Assembly (NCBI GenBank): GCA_964036045.1
Contig: OZ038387.1
Coordinates: 61,197,604 to 61,261,603, forward strand
Direction: 5' to 3'
Length of the DNA: 64,000 bases
Source: Eutreptiella sp. 'Long Island Sound 2002'
Lineage: Eukaryota > Euglenozoa > Euglenophyceae > Eutreptiales > Eutreptiaceae
A program made the translations under genes and the position numbers. Positions 1 to 11,745 of the stretch are shown one piece after another. The notes under the pieces are model-generated. The model ran no database searches. It was not told the origin of the DNA and saw nothing but the letters and a program-made list of their open reading frames with translations. The stretch's first letter is position 1. Each line of letters begins with the position of its first letter.

Positions 1-129
1 GCTGGCACAGAAAACCAACATCCCACAAGGGACCCGTGAGGATTGCGCCTGGGGTGATGAGGGTTGCAGAGGGGACAGGAGGCAGCAAATACGGCAGAGT
101 CCGGTAGGCTGGAGACGAACCCAAGGGAG

Positions 130-384
130 GGTATCAGGCTGATCAGGCCTTTGCTTAGTGATACTGGGGGGGGGGGAGTCAAATTGGCCCCCCGGGATTT
201 TGGCTGATCCACCCACCCACATCAGAAAATTTTTCCTCAGGAAAAAAATGAAATTTTATCAAAGGGGCCCGAACTTGGAGGTCAATTTTAGGTACACAAA
301 ATTTTTTTTGGCCTCTGACCCACCCCCCCACCCCCCCCCCCAGTATAGTATCAACCAGCCACTAAGCAAAGGCCTGGTATCAGG
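130..384. repeat. Small poly(G)/poly(C)-ended inverted repeat (MITE-like)
   Basis: The arms at 130-176 and 331-384 are inverted copies of each other. Both contain AGGCCTTTGCTTAGTG when read inward-to-outward on opposite strands, both contain a GGTATCAGG-like end, and an 11-G run at 166-176 is answered by an 11-C run at 331-341. The 150-bp interior encodes nothing. The arrangement is that of a miniature inverted-repeat element or a hairpin. No target duplication could be identified. Confidence 0.55.
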
Positions 385-2009
385 GCCTGGCCCCTGTGCC
401 CTACTTCCTGCACCTTGCGACCTGCTGAACTCTGCAGAGGCTTTGGGCGTACATGGCGGTTCGTGGTCAACCGGGGGTCTGTGTGTGCTGCCGCTGGCCC
501 CATTCGGCCCACACCAGTCATATGGGGCCTTGGGTTGACAAACCCAGTAGGTACAGGCTGGTTGGAAGGGGGGTGCAGCGCAGGGAGGGGGGGGGGGGGG
601 GGGGGTGCAGCTCCATCACAACCCTCTATATCACCGTCACCTGGTTTTACAAACCTCTTTGATCCTCAGGACTGTCTGTGACACTCTATCACCCCCCAGA
701 TTCAACCTCCAGTTTCCGCTTCCAAGTTATACCTGCAATTTCCGCCCCCGAAATTCACCTCCAATTGGAGACGGAAATTACGCATGAAAATTCGATTTGG
801 GGAATTGCCGTTGAAAGGTGGAAGGTGGCAAATTGGTGGTGGACAACCCTCATTCGGTTAACAGGCGAAGGGGCCACAGGGCCAATTCTGCAACACCGTG
901 TGTCAGTGGATAAAGCACCAAAACATCCGAATGAGTGAAACCCTTGTTAACGGGTGTGGCCTTCATCAACATGTGTAGTAATGTGTGTGCTCATGTTGGT
1001 GAGGGAGCTGGAACATCGATTGGGGGTGTTTTCCCCTGCAGCTCCCCGTTCCCACAATGGCCTCTCCGACACCCATCAACCCCCGTGAGCCCTCCAGAAC
1101 CCTCAGCATCGCTACTGCGGTCCCGAGGGAGGAGGCCCAGTATGGGGGCTTCCGAAGGATAATGCAGGAGCACAAATTTTCAATCGTCAATTGCCAGCTG
1201 TTGTACGGTCAAGCCAATGTAACTCGCTGCATTTTGGCGTTGAACCCCCAAAGGTCTCCGATAGATGCAAGAAAATACCACCCCCAACAGCAGATGTTCA
1301 TATTTCTCATTTTTCCTCGGCGCGATACAAATGGGAAATAAAATGGGCCGGAGTTGGGTCAAAGCACCCGCAGAGGTCCGGAAGCAGCTGCGGGTTTTGG
1401 CGGAGGCAGACATGGTGACCCGGGGGGGGGGGGGGGAGAGTGTCTTCTTTTGTGGCGGTATTTTTACAAATGTTGGTCCAGAACAACGCGATCCTTCGCA
1501 GTTCTTTACGTCTCTTCAACTTCGTTGATCCGCGACAGCCCTCATTGACTCTCTGCCGCCCCGTTGACGCTGTGCCGTTCGTTAACATTCGTCAACCCTC
1601 TACGACTGCTACAACTGTCGACCCTCCGCCAACATTGAAACGTCCCATGCTGCACCTTCATCTCCCTCGCATGAAATGCGGGGCATCTCAACACCTCTAC
1701 TCGTAGCCCCGAGGCTTGGAGGGGCCCAACGTTCCCCACGGCACATTTGCACAACTTGGACCAGGCCGTCGCATGCGGCCATCGCATGCTTGGGCCGTGC
1801 CCCCTGACCCCCGACTTGTCGTTCAAAGGGCTGAAGGAGGGGCCCAGGATTTGTGGTCCAAAAGAAGCTGGAATCTGGGGTTTTGAAAAAATTTACCCAC
1901 TGGGGGTCCGGTCCCAGCAGCCAGATTTGGGGGTGGGGGGGTGGCTGGTTGGGGAAGGTCAGGGGTGAAAATTGTTTTCCTGTTTTGCGTGCACATTTGA
2001 ATTCCCCAT

Positions 2010-2110
2010 AAAATTCTGAGCATTTTGAGCACACACACAGAGGGTGAAGCCAAATGTTACCCCCCACCGGATGCCAAAAAATTTTTTCGAGGGCCTTCGG
2101 CGCCAGGTTT
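2010..2110 (+). repeat. Dispersed repeat containing a GGCGCC core, copy 1
   Basis: The stretch carries a TTTTGAGCAC-like segment, then ACACACA, a GGGTGAA-like segment, an A-run and then GGCGCCA. The same order of motifs recurs near 28770-28870, 29470-29560 and 33145-33235. It is too divergent to delimit by eye, and no coding capacity is seen. It may be an old interspersed repeat. Confidence 0.35.
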
Positions 2111-2932
2111 GGGCCAAATGTGAAATGTGGTCCAGACCTCCTCAACACTTTGGACCTCCGGGGAGGGGGGGGGTCAGGATCTGCGTCCAGGCGCCCCCCA
2201 TGTCCGGACCCCAAACCTGAGGGGTGTGTGCCATCAAGCTGAACGTCCGGAGGGGCGAAGGGGCCCAAGAATTTTTCGGGTGGCGGGGGGGGGGGGGGGC
2301 TTTTGGATTCCCGCACAATATGCACAAGTCGGAGGCCAAATCACCTTTTTCCATTCGCCATCTGCGTGCACCTTCATAAGCTCGGACTGGCTGTTAGATG
2401 CCTCACGCGTGTTCCCCCATGGGCAAACTGCTGTTCCCCATTGGCGTAGGTTGGGGGGTCTGGGGTGGGGGGGGGGGGGGCGTGCCCTACCCGTCACACC
2501 CCCATGGCCCCTCCTCCTTTCAAATGTTGCACTCAAGCACAAACCCCCTGAGACTCTGACCTCCAGACAAGGTCACGGCCCCTCTTCCCCCAGGCGTGGG
2601 AGACCTGGATCTTGTGGCATGAAAGTTCCAGTACGGTTGCGTTCCACTGCTCCTTAAAGTAATTCAGTGTGTCCGCGGAGGATTGGCCCGGACCTGCACT
2701 GCCGTTTGGACTACTGCATGGTAGTATGGGGCTGCAAGGCTGCCCTGCGATGGAACGCACAGCACGTGGAGGTGGAGAGGGTGGGACAAGGCAATACTAC
2801 CGCTTTACTTCATTCATGCTCAAGAGGTGTCACGCGTCAGTACTACAAACTGTGACCAACCCCCCGCAGCAACACAACCTGAAGAGATAGTAACTCTTCA
2901 GGTAAGGCAGTAGCGAAGCAGTTTAAAGTGTC

Positions 2933-2957
2933 CTAGACGCAATACAAAGTGCTTTTA
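2933..2957 (-). CDS. Possible last exon of the RABL3-like gene
   Basis: On the minus strand a strong acceptor (pyrimidine-rich TTATCTCTTGCAG) ends at 2958. The 25 nt that follow run to a TAG when read in the second of the two frames discussed for the exon at 3140-3401. Spliced to that exon, the C-terminus would be a short tail ending in CV. It carries no CAAX box or double-cysteine prenylation motif, which is compatible with RABL3, a family known to lack C-terminal prenylation. The exon is very short and rests only on splice signals. Confidence 0.3.
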
Positions 2958-3070
2958 CTGCAAGAGATAATTGGTTTGGTATAGACTTTGGGATGGCCGT
3001 TGATATGGGAACTGGTACTGGTTAAGCAACAAATGGGATTGGATCACGAACCGCGTGAGGGTATATGGGA

Positions 3071-3130
3071 TGAGAGAGATAGAGAGAGAGGGAGAGAGGG
3101 AGGGAGGGAGGGAGGGAGGGAGGGAGGGAG
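3071..3130 (+). repeat. (AG)n/(GGGA)n microsatellite
   Basis: An AG-dinucleotide run passes into about nine GGGA units. On the minus strand it is a CT/TCCC polypyrimidine tract lying inside the proposed 182-bp intron (3139-2958) of the RABL3-like gene. Confidence 0.9.
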
Positions 3131-3139
3131 AACCCATAC

Positions 3140-3401
3140 CTATCTGCAAAAAGTTCTTCATCGGTACCGGAAGAAATAACACCCGTCGCATGATCTGGGC
3201 CGCCCGCCGTAGCACCATAGATCCGAAATTCTTCAAGTCCACTTGCCAAGAGTTCGTTTGATTGTCAGCAGAATCAGCCGCAGTTGCACAGAGGTCGGCT
3301 TTTGTTCCAACAATCAAAACGTGAGGAAAAGACAAATTTAGAAGCTCCTTTTCCGTATGACTGAGAGACGTCAACACAAAACTCAACAGAAATTTTCCAA
3401 C
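3140..3401 (-). CDS. RABL3-like small GTPase, exon with the G4 motif (3' half)
   Basis: Read on the minus strand, the exon encodes a helix-like stretch, then HVLIVGTKAD. This is a hydrophobic strand followed by a TKxD guanine-specificity (G4) motif as in RABL3, where the family has GTKLD. The 33 residues between the WNK that ends the exon at 37003 and GTK match the spacing expected in RABL3 (about 36), and both junctions are phase 0, so the two parts can form one protein. The donor after 3140 (ATAG|GTATGG) is good. The acceptor before 3401 (GCAAAAG) is weak; a better one lies at 3361 (GTCTCTCAG) but is out of phase. After the G4 motif the most protein-like frame changes by one base near 3255-3265, so either the exon carries an indel or the C-terminus differs from the family. 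Function would be GTP binding. P-loop and G3 motif are absent here and lie at 37.0-37.5 kb. Confidence 0.5.
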
Positions 3402-6400
3402 CTTTTGCGTTCCAGAGTGGCAGAATACCATGCCAAGCACACAAACAACGAAGCCTCTTGCATATCTTGCGCGCGCCCTTTACGTGCCGTGCACAGAGAG
3501 ATCCGCACAGCGTTACTCACAGTCTAAATCCCTCCCGTACCTCGCACAAGTCCTGCACACGAGCAAAACTAAAAGTGGATATGTTGAAGTTGCAACAGCA
3601 ATGAGAGAGACGTGGTAACTCGAGGCTACTGACAGGTGGCAGCCAAGGTGGACAAGGCAACGGCACTGACAAAAGTGCAGAAGGTGGTTCTGGAGGCGGG
3701 GAATAATGTGACGATGCAGTGAAGAAGCGAACTTCTCAAGCATAGTTGGTATGCGATATTCTCCTCCTTCTCCGCGATCTTAATTTGTTGTGGCTGTTTA
3801 CCGCATGCAACAGAGGAGCTGGTCTTAAATACAACGGAGCATGGAGAGAAAATTCAATGAGAATTTTGTAGTCCCGCAATGTTGGATCCAGCTTTGAAAC
3901 ACAAGCAGATGCACCATTTCCTGGGCTCCCAACACATTATTATTCCTACTCTCCTTAGTTCTAGTATGGGGTGGTTCGCATACAGCGGCCCTTCAGGCCC
4001 TAGGTCCTTGGACAGCAACGCACTCACGACTCGGGTCGCTCACGCACTTAATAACAGGGCGAAGAAACATGTATACCATTTTCTTCAACACCGCATATCA
4101 CCGCAGTTATGGCTGGGCCACAATATGCAAGCTAACCCCCCTGGTAGACTGGAATGCGTTGTAGATGTTCTCCCGCCTGCTGTACATAAGCATGAGATTG
4201 TTGATCACCCCCCCCCCACGCCCTTGTCCATAAACGCCACTACCTGAGATACATTGGGTTGGGTTAGGTTTTCGGATAATCATCAACAAAGGCTACCCAG
4301 CCCCAGCAACGGAAACACTGCCTACTATCCGTTCAGCCATCGGTGTTATGCAATATGATGACACCACAGTGCTCCTTCTTGTCTGCACCACCCAAACTAG
4401 CCTTTGGCACCACCATCTCCAATGTGTGGGCAGGAGGAACGTACATGCCCCAGGGTAAGCGTCCACACTCCCACATTCCTTCTCACCAGGAGATCCAGGC
4501 AACGTGTTGTAACTTTGCGTATACCCACAGGGCCCACAAAAGCATGAACTAATGAGGTGTATCTTTGCACGGCAGAGTAGAAACCCCACATTATCAACTT
4601 CCGCAATGCGAGGCTGCGTTACATGTACACATGTGCACCTGGCCTTTTGCATACCTTGTACTTTCTGTATAACCAGATGTGCTCTGCCCTCCGGAAGACT
4701 CCCGAACTGGAAGCAACAAAAATTCAATGGTACAGAAGGCACAGGGCATGTGCAGGTGCAACACATATGGTGTAGGTCACCTTACGCTTGGTTCATCACG
4801 CTACTAAACGCATTGCCTTAGTGCTGACATAGACTGGCAACTCCCTCCATGGCTGCTTGAAGAGCTTTGACGACTTATGGTTTCCTTGCGCTGCCAAGGT
4901 ATAGGGGCGAATCATAACGAGCAAGGAAAACAAACCAGTCAATACCCCAAGTGCTATGCACTTGTGAACTTTGTGGGTGGCTGAGTGTTGCGTGGCTGGT
5001 ATGAACTGTGTTGGGTCTTGTTCCCAGGTTGGAGGGGGGGTGGGAGGGGGAGAACACAAAAGCGGGGGGTTGTTTGGTCCCTTTTCCCTGTACCTCCTTG
5101 CCCAGCAGACCCCCTTCCTCAATGCCGGTAGGTCGGTCCACAGGTGATCATCTCGTGAGTCTACGGGGTCTCCTTGCATTAACTGCGTTCCAAGCCTGAC
5201 TGCCAGTGATGGCAAGGTGGGAACAACCCCTCGCGCATTTGAACATGCCTTCAAGAACGAATCCGCTTTCAGTGGACAGAAAAAAAATTCGTGGCCCCCA
5301 GCTTGCACATCGCAATCCCGGTACTGTCAGGTCAGTGAAAATACAGCCCATTCCCCAGTACAGCGCGTACAAAGGCTTACATACGCCGACCAAAATGGCG
5401 ACCTTCCTTTGTGGGTGCTGGGTGGCAAATCCTGGAGGACAACCTAAACCGCTTCCCCTCCGGTGCGGTTTTCAGCTTTACACCGCCAAAATCAAAAATT
5501 GGCAATGCGGCGGCACTCTGTGCTTTGGACTCAGAAACTGTGGCACAGGTTCGATGCTGGAATCCATGTCGCTGCATCATTGCTGTATTGGAACCCCACT
5601 GCTGTACCCTAGAAGAGGGGGGGGGGCTTGAAAATGAGGCAAACCTGACTGAGATATCTGTACAAAAAGAATAGCAGCGTCCCAACAAGTCTCCACTTCA
5701 CCTGGGATATTAGCATCTTGTCTCATACAAGATGCATAGGATCGCTGAGGGCGGGCATACATGTGACTCACGCATTGACATGCTACACCATCTCCTGTTC
5801 CCTTGACCAGTTCCTTTCTCAACAAGATGCAATGTTTGTTGCAGCTGATCCCAACCTTTCAACTGTCTAGAGGCATGTTCTCTTGGCTTCAGACAAATGC
5901 CCTTCCAAACAAGCAACTCTGGAGCTTTCTACCCACCCACACCAGACTGCTGGACACAAGCGAAGGAGGTCAGAGTGGTCCGCCCTCAAAGTTATTCTGG
6001 CTATACCGGACAAGGGCAGAAAGACCCGTGCCTGACCTCAGAGGAGGACTGAGTGTGGTCCACCCTTAATGGTGCCAGGTGGTCTGTCCTTTCTGCTATT
6101 CCACACCACACCTCCTTTCGATTGTTCACATTACATTTCTCTGTAACCAGGGTATACGAAAAAGTACACATCTTACACATCTTACACAAATGACTACGAA
6201 AAATAGATAAGAGTGGGCATCATCACAGAGCTAACAGGCTCAACACACTGCTTTCCAGGCCAGGCACTGCTGCCTTTCGATCGTCCATCCTCCATCGCAA
6301 TCAATGAGTCAGCCGCGGGGCCGCAATGGTCCACCCTCCAAGCTATTTTGTGACTGGGCACCAGAGGGGGATGCAGTGGTTCGCCTTTTAGGTTATTCTG

Positions 6401-6440
6401 CCGCAGACCACCAATTGTTGGCATCAAAAAGTAATCGGGG
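3402..6440. other. Gene-free stretch
   Basis: No supported gene, RNA or mobile element was found. Short frames occur on both strands but none shows a motif or consistent composition. A C9 run lies near 4207-4216 and G-runs near 5034-5040 and 5618-5626. If the RABL3-like gene is continuous, this is the 3' end of its giant intron. Confidence 0.45.
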
Positions 6441-6460
6441 GAAGTGTCACAGGAGTGTAA

Positions 6461-6590
6461 CGAAGCGTCACGCGAGTGTACTCGCGTGACACTCAAGAAA
6501 AAAAATATTTTTTTTATATTTTTTTTTGAGTGTCAGCGCAAGTGTACCCCCGGGGTTTTTTTTTCAGTGTCGGCGCGAGTGCTGATGAAA
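6461..6590. repeat. AT-rich hairpin unit, copy 1
   Basis: A near-perfect short palindrome (GTCACGCGAGT, two bases, ACTCGCGTGAC) is followed by TGACACTCAAG, a run of A and T, and TTGAGTGTCAGC. The last parts form a second hairpin with an A/T stem of about 20 bp. The same parts recur at 7150-7310, directly against the left end of the foldback element. No coding capacity. Confidence 0.5.
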
Positions 6591-6935
6591 AAAAAAATCC
6601 AATTTGACCGCCATTGCTACTTGGATAGGTGAAGTGAGGCAAGCTGACCCCCACAGACATTTTGGGTACTCCAAGCATGGGCAAGGCGATGGAGCCGTGG
6701 CGCAGATGGATGATAACAGGGATGGGAGGGGAGACCAATGGGATACACTGCAAGTAGCAGGTGTACAACACATTAGTTGGCAGGTTAGGGTCTATCGGGT
6801 TTGATGAGTAGAGGGAGTAGGAGAGGAAGGGGTTGAGGAAGAACCAATAAAGATTGGATACACTGCCCCTAAAAACGCGGTGTACAAAAGGTTAGTTGTC
6901 GTGAAGAGGGGGAGAGGGGTGGTGAAAAAAGGGGC

Positions 6936-7130
6936 ATGGCACCTAGGGTCACCCCTGCATTCTCAGGGCAACAAAGGGGAACAAAATCAGAAGTGGTCCC
7001 CAACAAAGGGGAACAAAATCAGAAGTGGCTGCCTCACCCCTGCCTTCTTGGGGGCCCAAAAAAGGGGGGAAATGCTATGTCACCCCTAAATTCTCGGGGG
7101 TCCACAACGCCAAGCGCAAAGGGAAAATCA
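6936..7130 (+). repeat. Dispersed ~100-bp repeat (family C), copy 1
   Basis: The unit contains GGGGCCCAAAAAAGG, GGAAATGCTATGTCACCCC, TTCTCGGGGGTCC and AACAAAATCAGAAGTGG. It is found again in opposite orientation at 45495-45600 and 46260-46370, next to the 48-bp minisatellite. Within this copy the segment AACAAAGGGGAACAAAATC is itself duplicated in tandem. Non-coding, interspersed. Confidence 0.55.
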
Positions 7131-7149
7131 GAAGTGGTCATTTGGGTCA

Positions 7150-7310
7150 TTTGGGTACACTCTCGCTGACACTCAAAAAAATATATATACATATATATTT
7201 TTTGTATATTTTTTGTTTATTTTTTTGTCAGCGCGAGTCACTCGCGTGACAGTCGAAAAAAAATATACTTCTACATTGATGTTTTTTTAATATTTTGTTT
7301 ACACTCGCAT
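7150..7310. repeat. AT-rich hairpin unit, copy 2, abutting the foldback element
   Basis: CTGACACTCAAAAAAATATA, an AT-rich loop, and TTTTTTTGTCAGCGCGAGTC, followed by ACTCGCGTGACAG, repeat the parts of the unit at 6461-6590. The terminal TGTACC of the foldback element starts five bases after the last fragment (ACTCGCATGACA), so the big element may have inserted into such a unit. Confidence 0.45.
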
Positions 7311-7314
7311 GACA

Positions 7315-9534
7315 TGTACCTGCGGCTCACTGGTGGCTAAGTGGAAATGTGAAGTTGGGGCTCATTTGGGGCTCAGTTGTGCATTGCGATGTCTTTGTGC
7401 TTGTTTGTTGTGCGTTTTGCATGCTAGGTAATCTGCATTTAACGTTTTTAGAAGTTTTAGATACTCACTTGGTCAAGGTTCAAGGGGGGGGGTACTTTTT
7501 TTGGCAACGGCTCAGTTGACTGAGCACCCCAACTGAGCCGTCACTGAGCCGGCTCAATGAGCGCTCACTGAGCGCTCACTGAGCGCGCCAAATGGCTCAG
7601 TGAGCGCCCACTGAGCGCTCGCTGAGAGCTAATTGGGGGCTCACTTAGGGCTCACTCAGGAGTTTCTCCCCCTTTCCGCCCTCTCTTCCCACCCTTGCTG
7701 GCCCACACTTCACCCTTTTCACACCAACATTGGTCCGCAGTTCTCACCACGTCTTTTCTCCAAGAACTTGAGCGTGCATGCACACATACATACTTGCATA
7801 CATGTACCCGTGGCGACAAACACACAAACATCCAAACTTTGTCAGGGACACAAATATCCAAACACATACACACACATACACCATACACACGTCCACACAC
7901 ACATGCACATGCACAAATTGACAACCACATTCATTCGTGTGTGCAATTATCTTGCGTGTACATCAACACATGGCCACATTGAACCATGTGAAGTGAAGGG
8001 CTAGGGAGAGATGGTTACGGGGTTGGGGTTCGGGGATATGAACCTAACCATTTGCGAGGGTGTTCCTTGTTGCCTCATGAAAATGGCACCCACCCACCCC
8101 ATACACACACACACACCATGAAGCACAAGTAGGGCACAAAGGACATTGCTCGCTTTTGTGAGGTTGATAATACAACCATCTTGACCTACACCATGACACA
8201 TTGATCCCCCTCCCTCCTTATCCCCTCCCCTCCCCTTTCGCTATGCTGCGTTCCCCCGCTTCCCTCGTGCGTAGCCCTTCTCTTATCTTGCCTGTCGCGT
8301 CCCCTTTGTCCTACCTTTCCTACTTTTTGGCCATGGCATCACATGCATGATGGTGGCGGCAAGGACGATGACCTTTGCAGGTATGTTGTGCTATTATGTG
8401 TGTGGGTGTGTGTGTGCGTGCTTGCGTGCGTGTGTAGTTGTGCCCATGCGCATGTGCGCAACTGTAGATGGTTTGTTCGTTCTTGGTTTCTCTCATTTAG
8501 TGTGTTTGTATGTCTGCTTGTGTGTGGGGGGGGGGGGGGGTTGCATGGATCGATGCGCGAGTGAAGGTGTCTTTGTGCGTGAGTGGTTGTGAGTGCGTGA
8601 CTGCATTCTTTGGTTTCTGGTTGCCTAGGTTTGTGTGTGTATGTGGATTCGTGAATGTGTGTACGCGCAGGTGTGTGTGTGTGTGTGTGTGTGTGTTGCA
8701 GCTGTTGTTTTGGATGTTGTTGTTGGTTTTGGTGTTGTGTGGCATAGGCTTTGATTGTGTGCGCATAACATTGTGTTTGTGGCTGCAGATGCAGGTATGG
8801 TTGTGTGTGTGGTTGTGGCTGTGGTTTTGGGCTTGCGTGAGGTTGTTGCCATGGCTGTTGTGGTAGCTGTCGTTCTTGGTGTGGTTATGGTAGTGGCTGT
8901 GGTTGCGGCTTTGGTTGTGGGTGTGGGTGTGGGTGTGGGTGTGGGTGTGGGTGTGGGTGTGGGTGTGTTTCTGCAAGCTGTGTTGTGTGTGGATTTGGTT
9001 GTGGTTGTGTCAGTGTGTGTGGCCGTGGCGAAGGCTGCAGTTGCAGCTTTCACTGTGGCTGCAGCTGTTCTTTGGGTTCTGGCTGTAGCTGTGGGGGGGG
9101 GGGGGCGGGGTAAAGGACTACAAAGAGGGGGGCTCAAATCACCATCCACCCCCTCCCAAAAAAGACCGCACCAAGTTTACAGTGACAGTGTACAGTGACA
9201 GTGTACAATGACAGTGTACAGTGAGAGCATACAGTGAGTGTAGAGTGACAGTGTAGAGTGCTAGTATAGAGACTTGGGCGTTGTGGCGGATGTACTGTGT
9301 GTGGGGATACATTCTATGAGACCTTGGGGAGTACAGTGTCCAGAGTACAGTGTACAATGTACAGTGTACAGTGTACAGTGTACAGTGACAATGTACAGTG
9401 ACAGTGTATAGTGACAAGGTGCAGTGTGCAGTGACAGCGTACAGTGCCAGAATACAGTGTACCATGTACAGTGACAGTAGACAGTGACAGCATTGACAGT
9501 GCACATGGACAGTGTACAGTGACAGTGTACATGT
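7315..9534 (+). repeat. Left arm of the foldback element
   Basis: From outside in: a TGTACC end; a block of GAGCGCTCACT units (7530-7640); about 700 bp of moderately complex sequence; a GT-rich region with (GT)n near 8670-8694 and about nine TGTGGG hexamers at 8912-8966; a G-run near 9090-9103; and a satellite of TGTACAGTGACAG-type units from about 9170. All blocks reappear inverted and in reverse order at 22740-25030. Long apparent open frames here are by-products of simple-sequence DNA. Confidence 0.8.
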
Positions 9535-9686
9535 ACAGTGTACAGTGACAGTGAACCATGAGTGAGCCCTCACTGAGCGCTCACTGAGCCATTTGGCGCG
9601 CTCACTGAGCGCTCAGTGAGCGCGCCAAATGGCTCAGTGAGCGCTCAGTGAGGGCTCACTCATGGTTCACTGTCACTGTACACTGT
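9535..9686. repeat. 152-bp perfect palindrome
   Basis: Base by base, 9535-9610 is the exact reverse complement of 9611-9686, with no spacer. The core is GCGCGCTCACTGAGC and its complement, built of GAGCGCTCACT units. Further out the sequence is AACCATGAGTGAGCCC and its mirror. It links the left arm to the satellite core and could extrude as a cruciform. Confidence 0.95.
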
Positions 9687-10640
9687 CACTGCACACTGTG
9701 TATTGCACACTGCACACTGCACACTGTGTATTGCACACTGCACACTGCACACTGTGTGTTACAAATTGCACACTGCACACTGCAATGCACACTGCACACT
9801 GTAATGCACACTGCACACTCCGTATTGCACACTGCACACTGAGCGCCCGAACGCTTGCACTGTACCGTGTGCAGTGTGCATGACACAGTGTGCAGTGTGC
9901 ATTGCACAGTGTGTAGTGCGCAGTGTACACTGCGCACTGCACACTGTGTACTGCACACTGCACACTGCACACTGTGTAGTGCACACTGCACATTGTGTGT
10001 TGCACACTGCACATTGTGTGTTGCACACTGCACACTGTGTATTGCACACTGCACACTGCACACTGTGCATTACAAATTGCACACTGCACACTGTAATGCA
10101 CACTGCACACTGTAACACACGGTGTGCAGTGTGCAGTGTGCAATACACAGTGTGCAGTGTGCATGACAGCGTGCAGTGTGCAGTTTGTAATGCACAGTGT
10201 GCAGTGTGCATGACACAGTGTGCAGTGTGCACTACACAGTGTGCAGTGTGCATTACAGTGTGCAGTGTGCAGTACACAGTGTGCAGTGCGCAGTGTACAC
10301 TGCACACTACACGCTGTGTAATGCACACTGCACACTGTGTATTGCACACTGCACAGTGCACACTGGGCATTGCACACTGCACACGGTGCACTGCGCAGTG
10401 TGCAGTGTGCCAATGCACACTTGGTATTGCACACTGCACACCGTGCACTGTGCAGTGTGCAGTGTGCAATACACAGTGTGCAGTGTGCTTTACAGTGTGC
10501 AGTGTGCATTACAGTGTGCAGTGTGCAATTTGTAACACACAGTGTGCAGTGTGCAGTGTGCAATACACAGTATGCAGTGTGCAGTGTGCAATACACAGTG
10601 TGCAGTGTGCAGTGTGCAATACACAGTGTGCCGTGACAGT
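9687..10640. repeat. Satellite core of the foldback element
   Basis: About 950 bp consist only of variants of GCACACTG, GTGTATTGCACACTGCA and their complements. The left half is mostly in CACACTG orientation, and the right half alternates to CAGTGTG, so the core is itself roughly palindromic. It creates open frames of over 300 codons on either strand with repetitive Cys/His/Thr composition; these are artefacts. Confidence 0.85.
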
Positions 10641-11701
10641 GTACAGTGACAGTGAACCATGAGTGAGCCCTCACTGAGCGCTCACTGAGCCATTTGGCGC
10701 GCTCACTGAGCGCTCACTGAGCGCGCGAAACGGCGCAGTGAGCGCTCAGTGAGCGCGCCAAATGGCTCAGTGAGCGCTCAGTGAGGGCTCACTCATGGTT
10801 CACTGTCACTGTACACTGTACATGTACACTGTCACTGTACACTGTCCATGTGCACTGTCAATGCTGTCACTGTCTATTGTCACTGTACATGGTACATTGT
10901 ATTCTGGCACTGTATGCTGTCACTGCACACTGCACACTGCCACTGCACACTGTCACTATACACTGTCACTGTACATTGTCACTGTACACTGTACACTGTA
11001 CACTGTACTCTGGACACTGTACTCCCCAAGGTCTCATAGAATGTATCCCCACACACAGTACGTCCGCCACAACGCCCAAGTCTCTATACTGGCACTCTAC
11101 ACTGTCACTCTACACGCACTGTATGCTCTCACTATACACTGTCATTGTACACTGTCACTGTACACTGTCACTGTAAACTTGGTGCGGTCTTTTTTGGGAG
11201 GGGGTGGATGGTGATTTGAGCCCCCCTCTTTGCAGTCCTTTACCCCGCCCCCCCCCACAGCTACAGCCAGAACCCAAAGAACAGCTGCAGCCACAGTGAA
11301 AGCGGCAACTCTGCCTTCGCCACAGCTAGGGCCACACACACTGACACAACCACAACCAAATCCACACACAACACAGCTTGCAGACACACACCCACACCCA
11401 CACCCACACCCACACCCACACCCACACCCACACCCACACCCACACCCACACCCACACCCACACCCACACCCACAACCAAAGCCGCAACCACAGCCACTAC
11501 CATAACCACACCAAGAACGACAGCTACCACAACAGCCATGGCAACAACCTCACGCAAGCCCAGAACCACAGCCACAACCACAAACACAACCATACCTGCA
11601 TCTGCAGCCACAAACACAATGTTATGCGCACACAATCAAAGCCTATGCCACACAACACCAAAACCAACAACAGCATCCAAAACAACAGCTGCAAAAGCCG
11701 C

Positions 11702-11742
<41 letters not shown>
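10598..11742. repeat. Left copy of the ~1.1-kb duplication flanking the LINE
   Basis: This stretch is the end of the satellite, a palindrome (about 10650-10797, arms separated by a 16-nt spacer), the TGTACACTGTCAC satellite, the (CACACC)n hexamer tract at about 11385-11473 and a (CA)n tract at about 11698-11742. It reappears in the same order and orientation at 22511-23625, with only scattered substitutions and small indels. The LINE lies exactly between the two copies. Confidence 0.75.

Positions 11743-11745
<3 letters not shown>

Larger units (their letters stand above)
1..2932. other. Gene-free stretch rich in G-runs
   Basis: No frame here shows a recognisable domain or a coherent protein-like composition. 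The stretch holds many mononucleotide G or C tracts, the longest being 19 G at 587-605, plus a small inverted repeat at 130-384 and a dispersed repeat near 2010-2110. The left end of the window cuts the region. If the RABL3-like exons at 2933-3401 are the 3' end of their gene, this would be its downstream flank. Confidence 0.5.

Noticed and set aside
1609-2325. Minus-strand frame of 238 codons
   Set aside because: It is interrupted in character by poly-Pro stretches from C-runs and includes the dispersed repeat at 2010-2110. No domain.
8496-9198. Open frames rich in Val-Gly or Thr-His in the GT/CA-rich arms (also at 11261-11776 and 23074-23842)
   Set aside because: They are translations of (GT)n and (TGTGGG)n tracts that recur in all arm copies. 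No start or stop context argues for coding.
9673-10674. Minus-strand open frame of 333 codons and several similar frames on both strands
   Set aside because: They consist only of Thr/Ala/His/Cys/Val repeats dictated by the TGCACACTG satellite. No domain, and equal openness on both strands, so they are artefacts.
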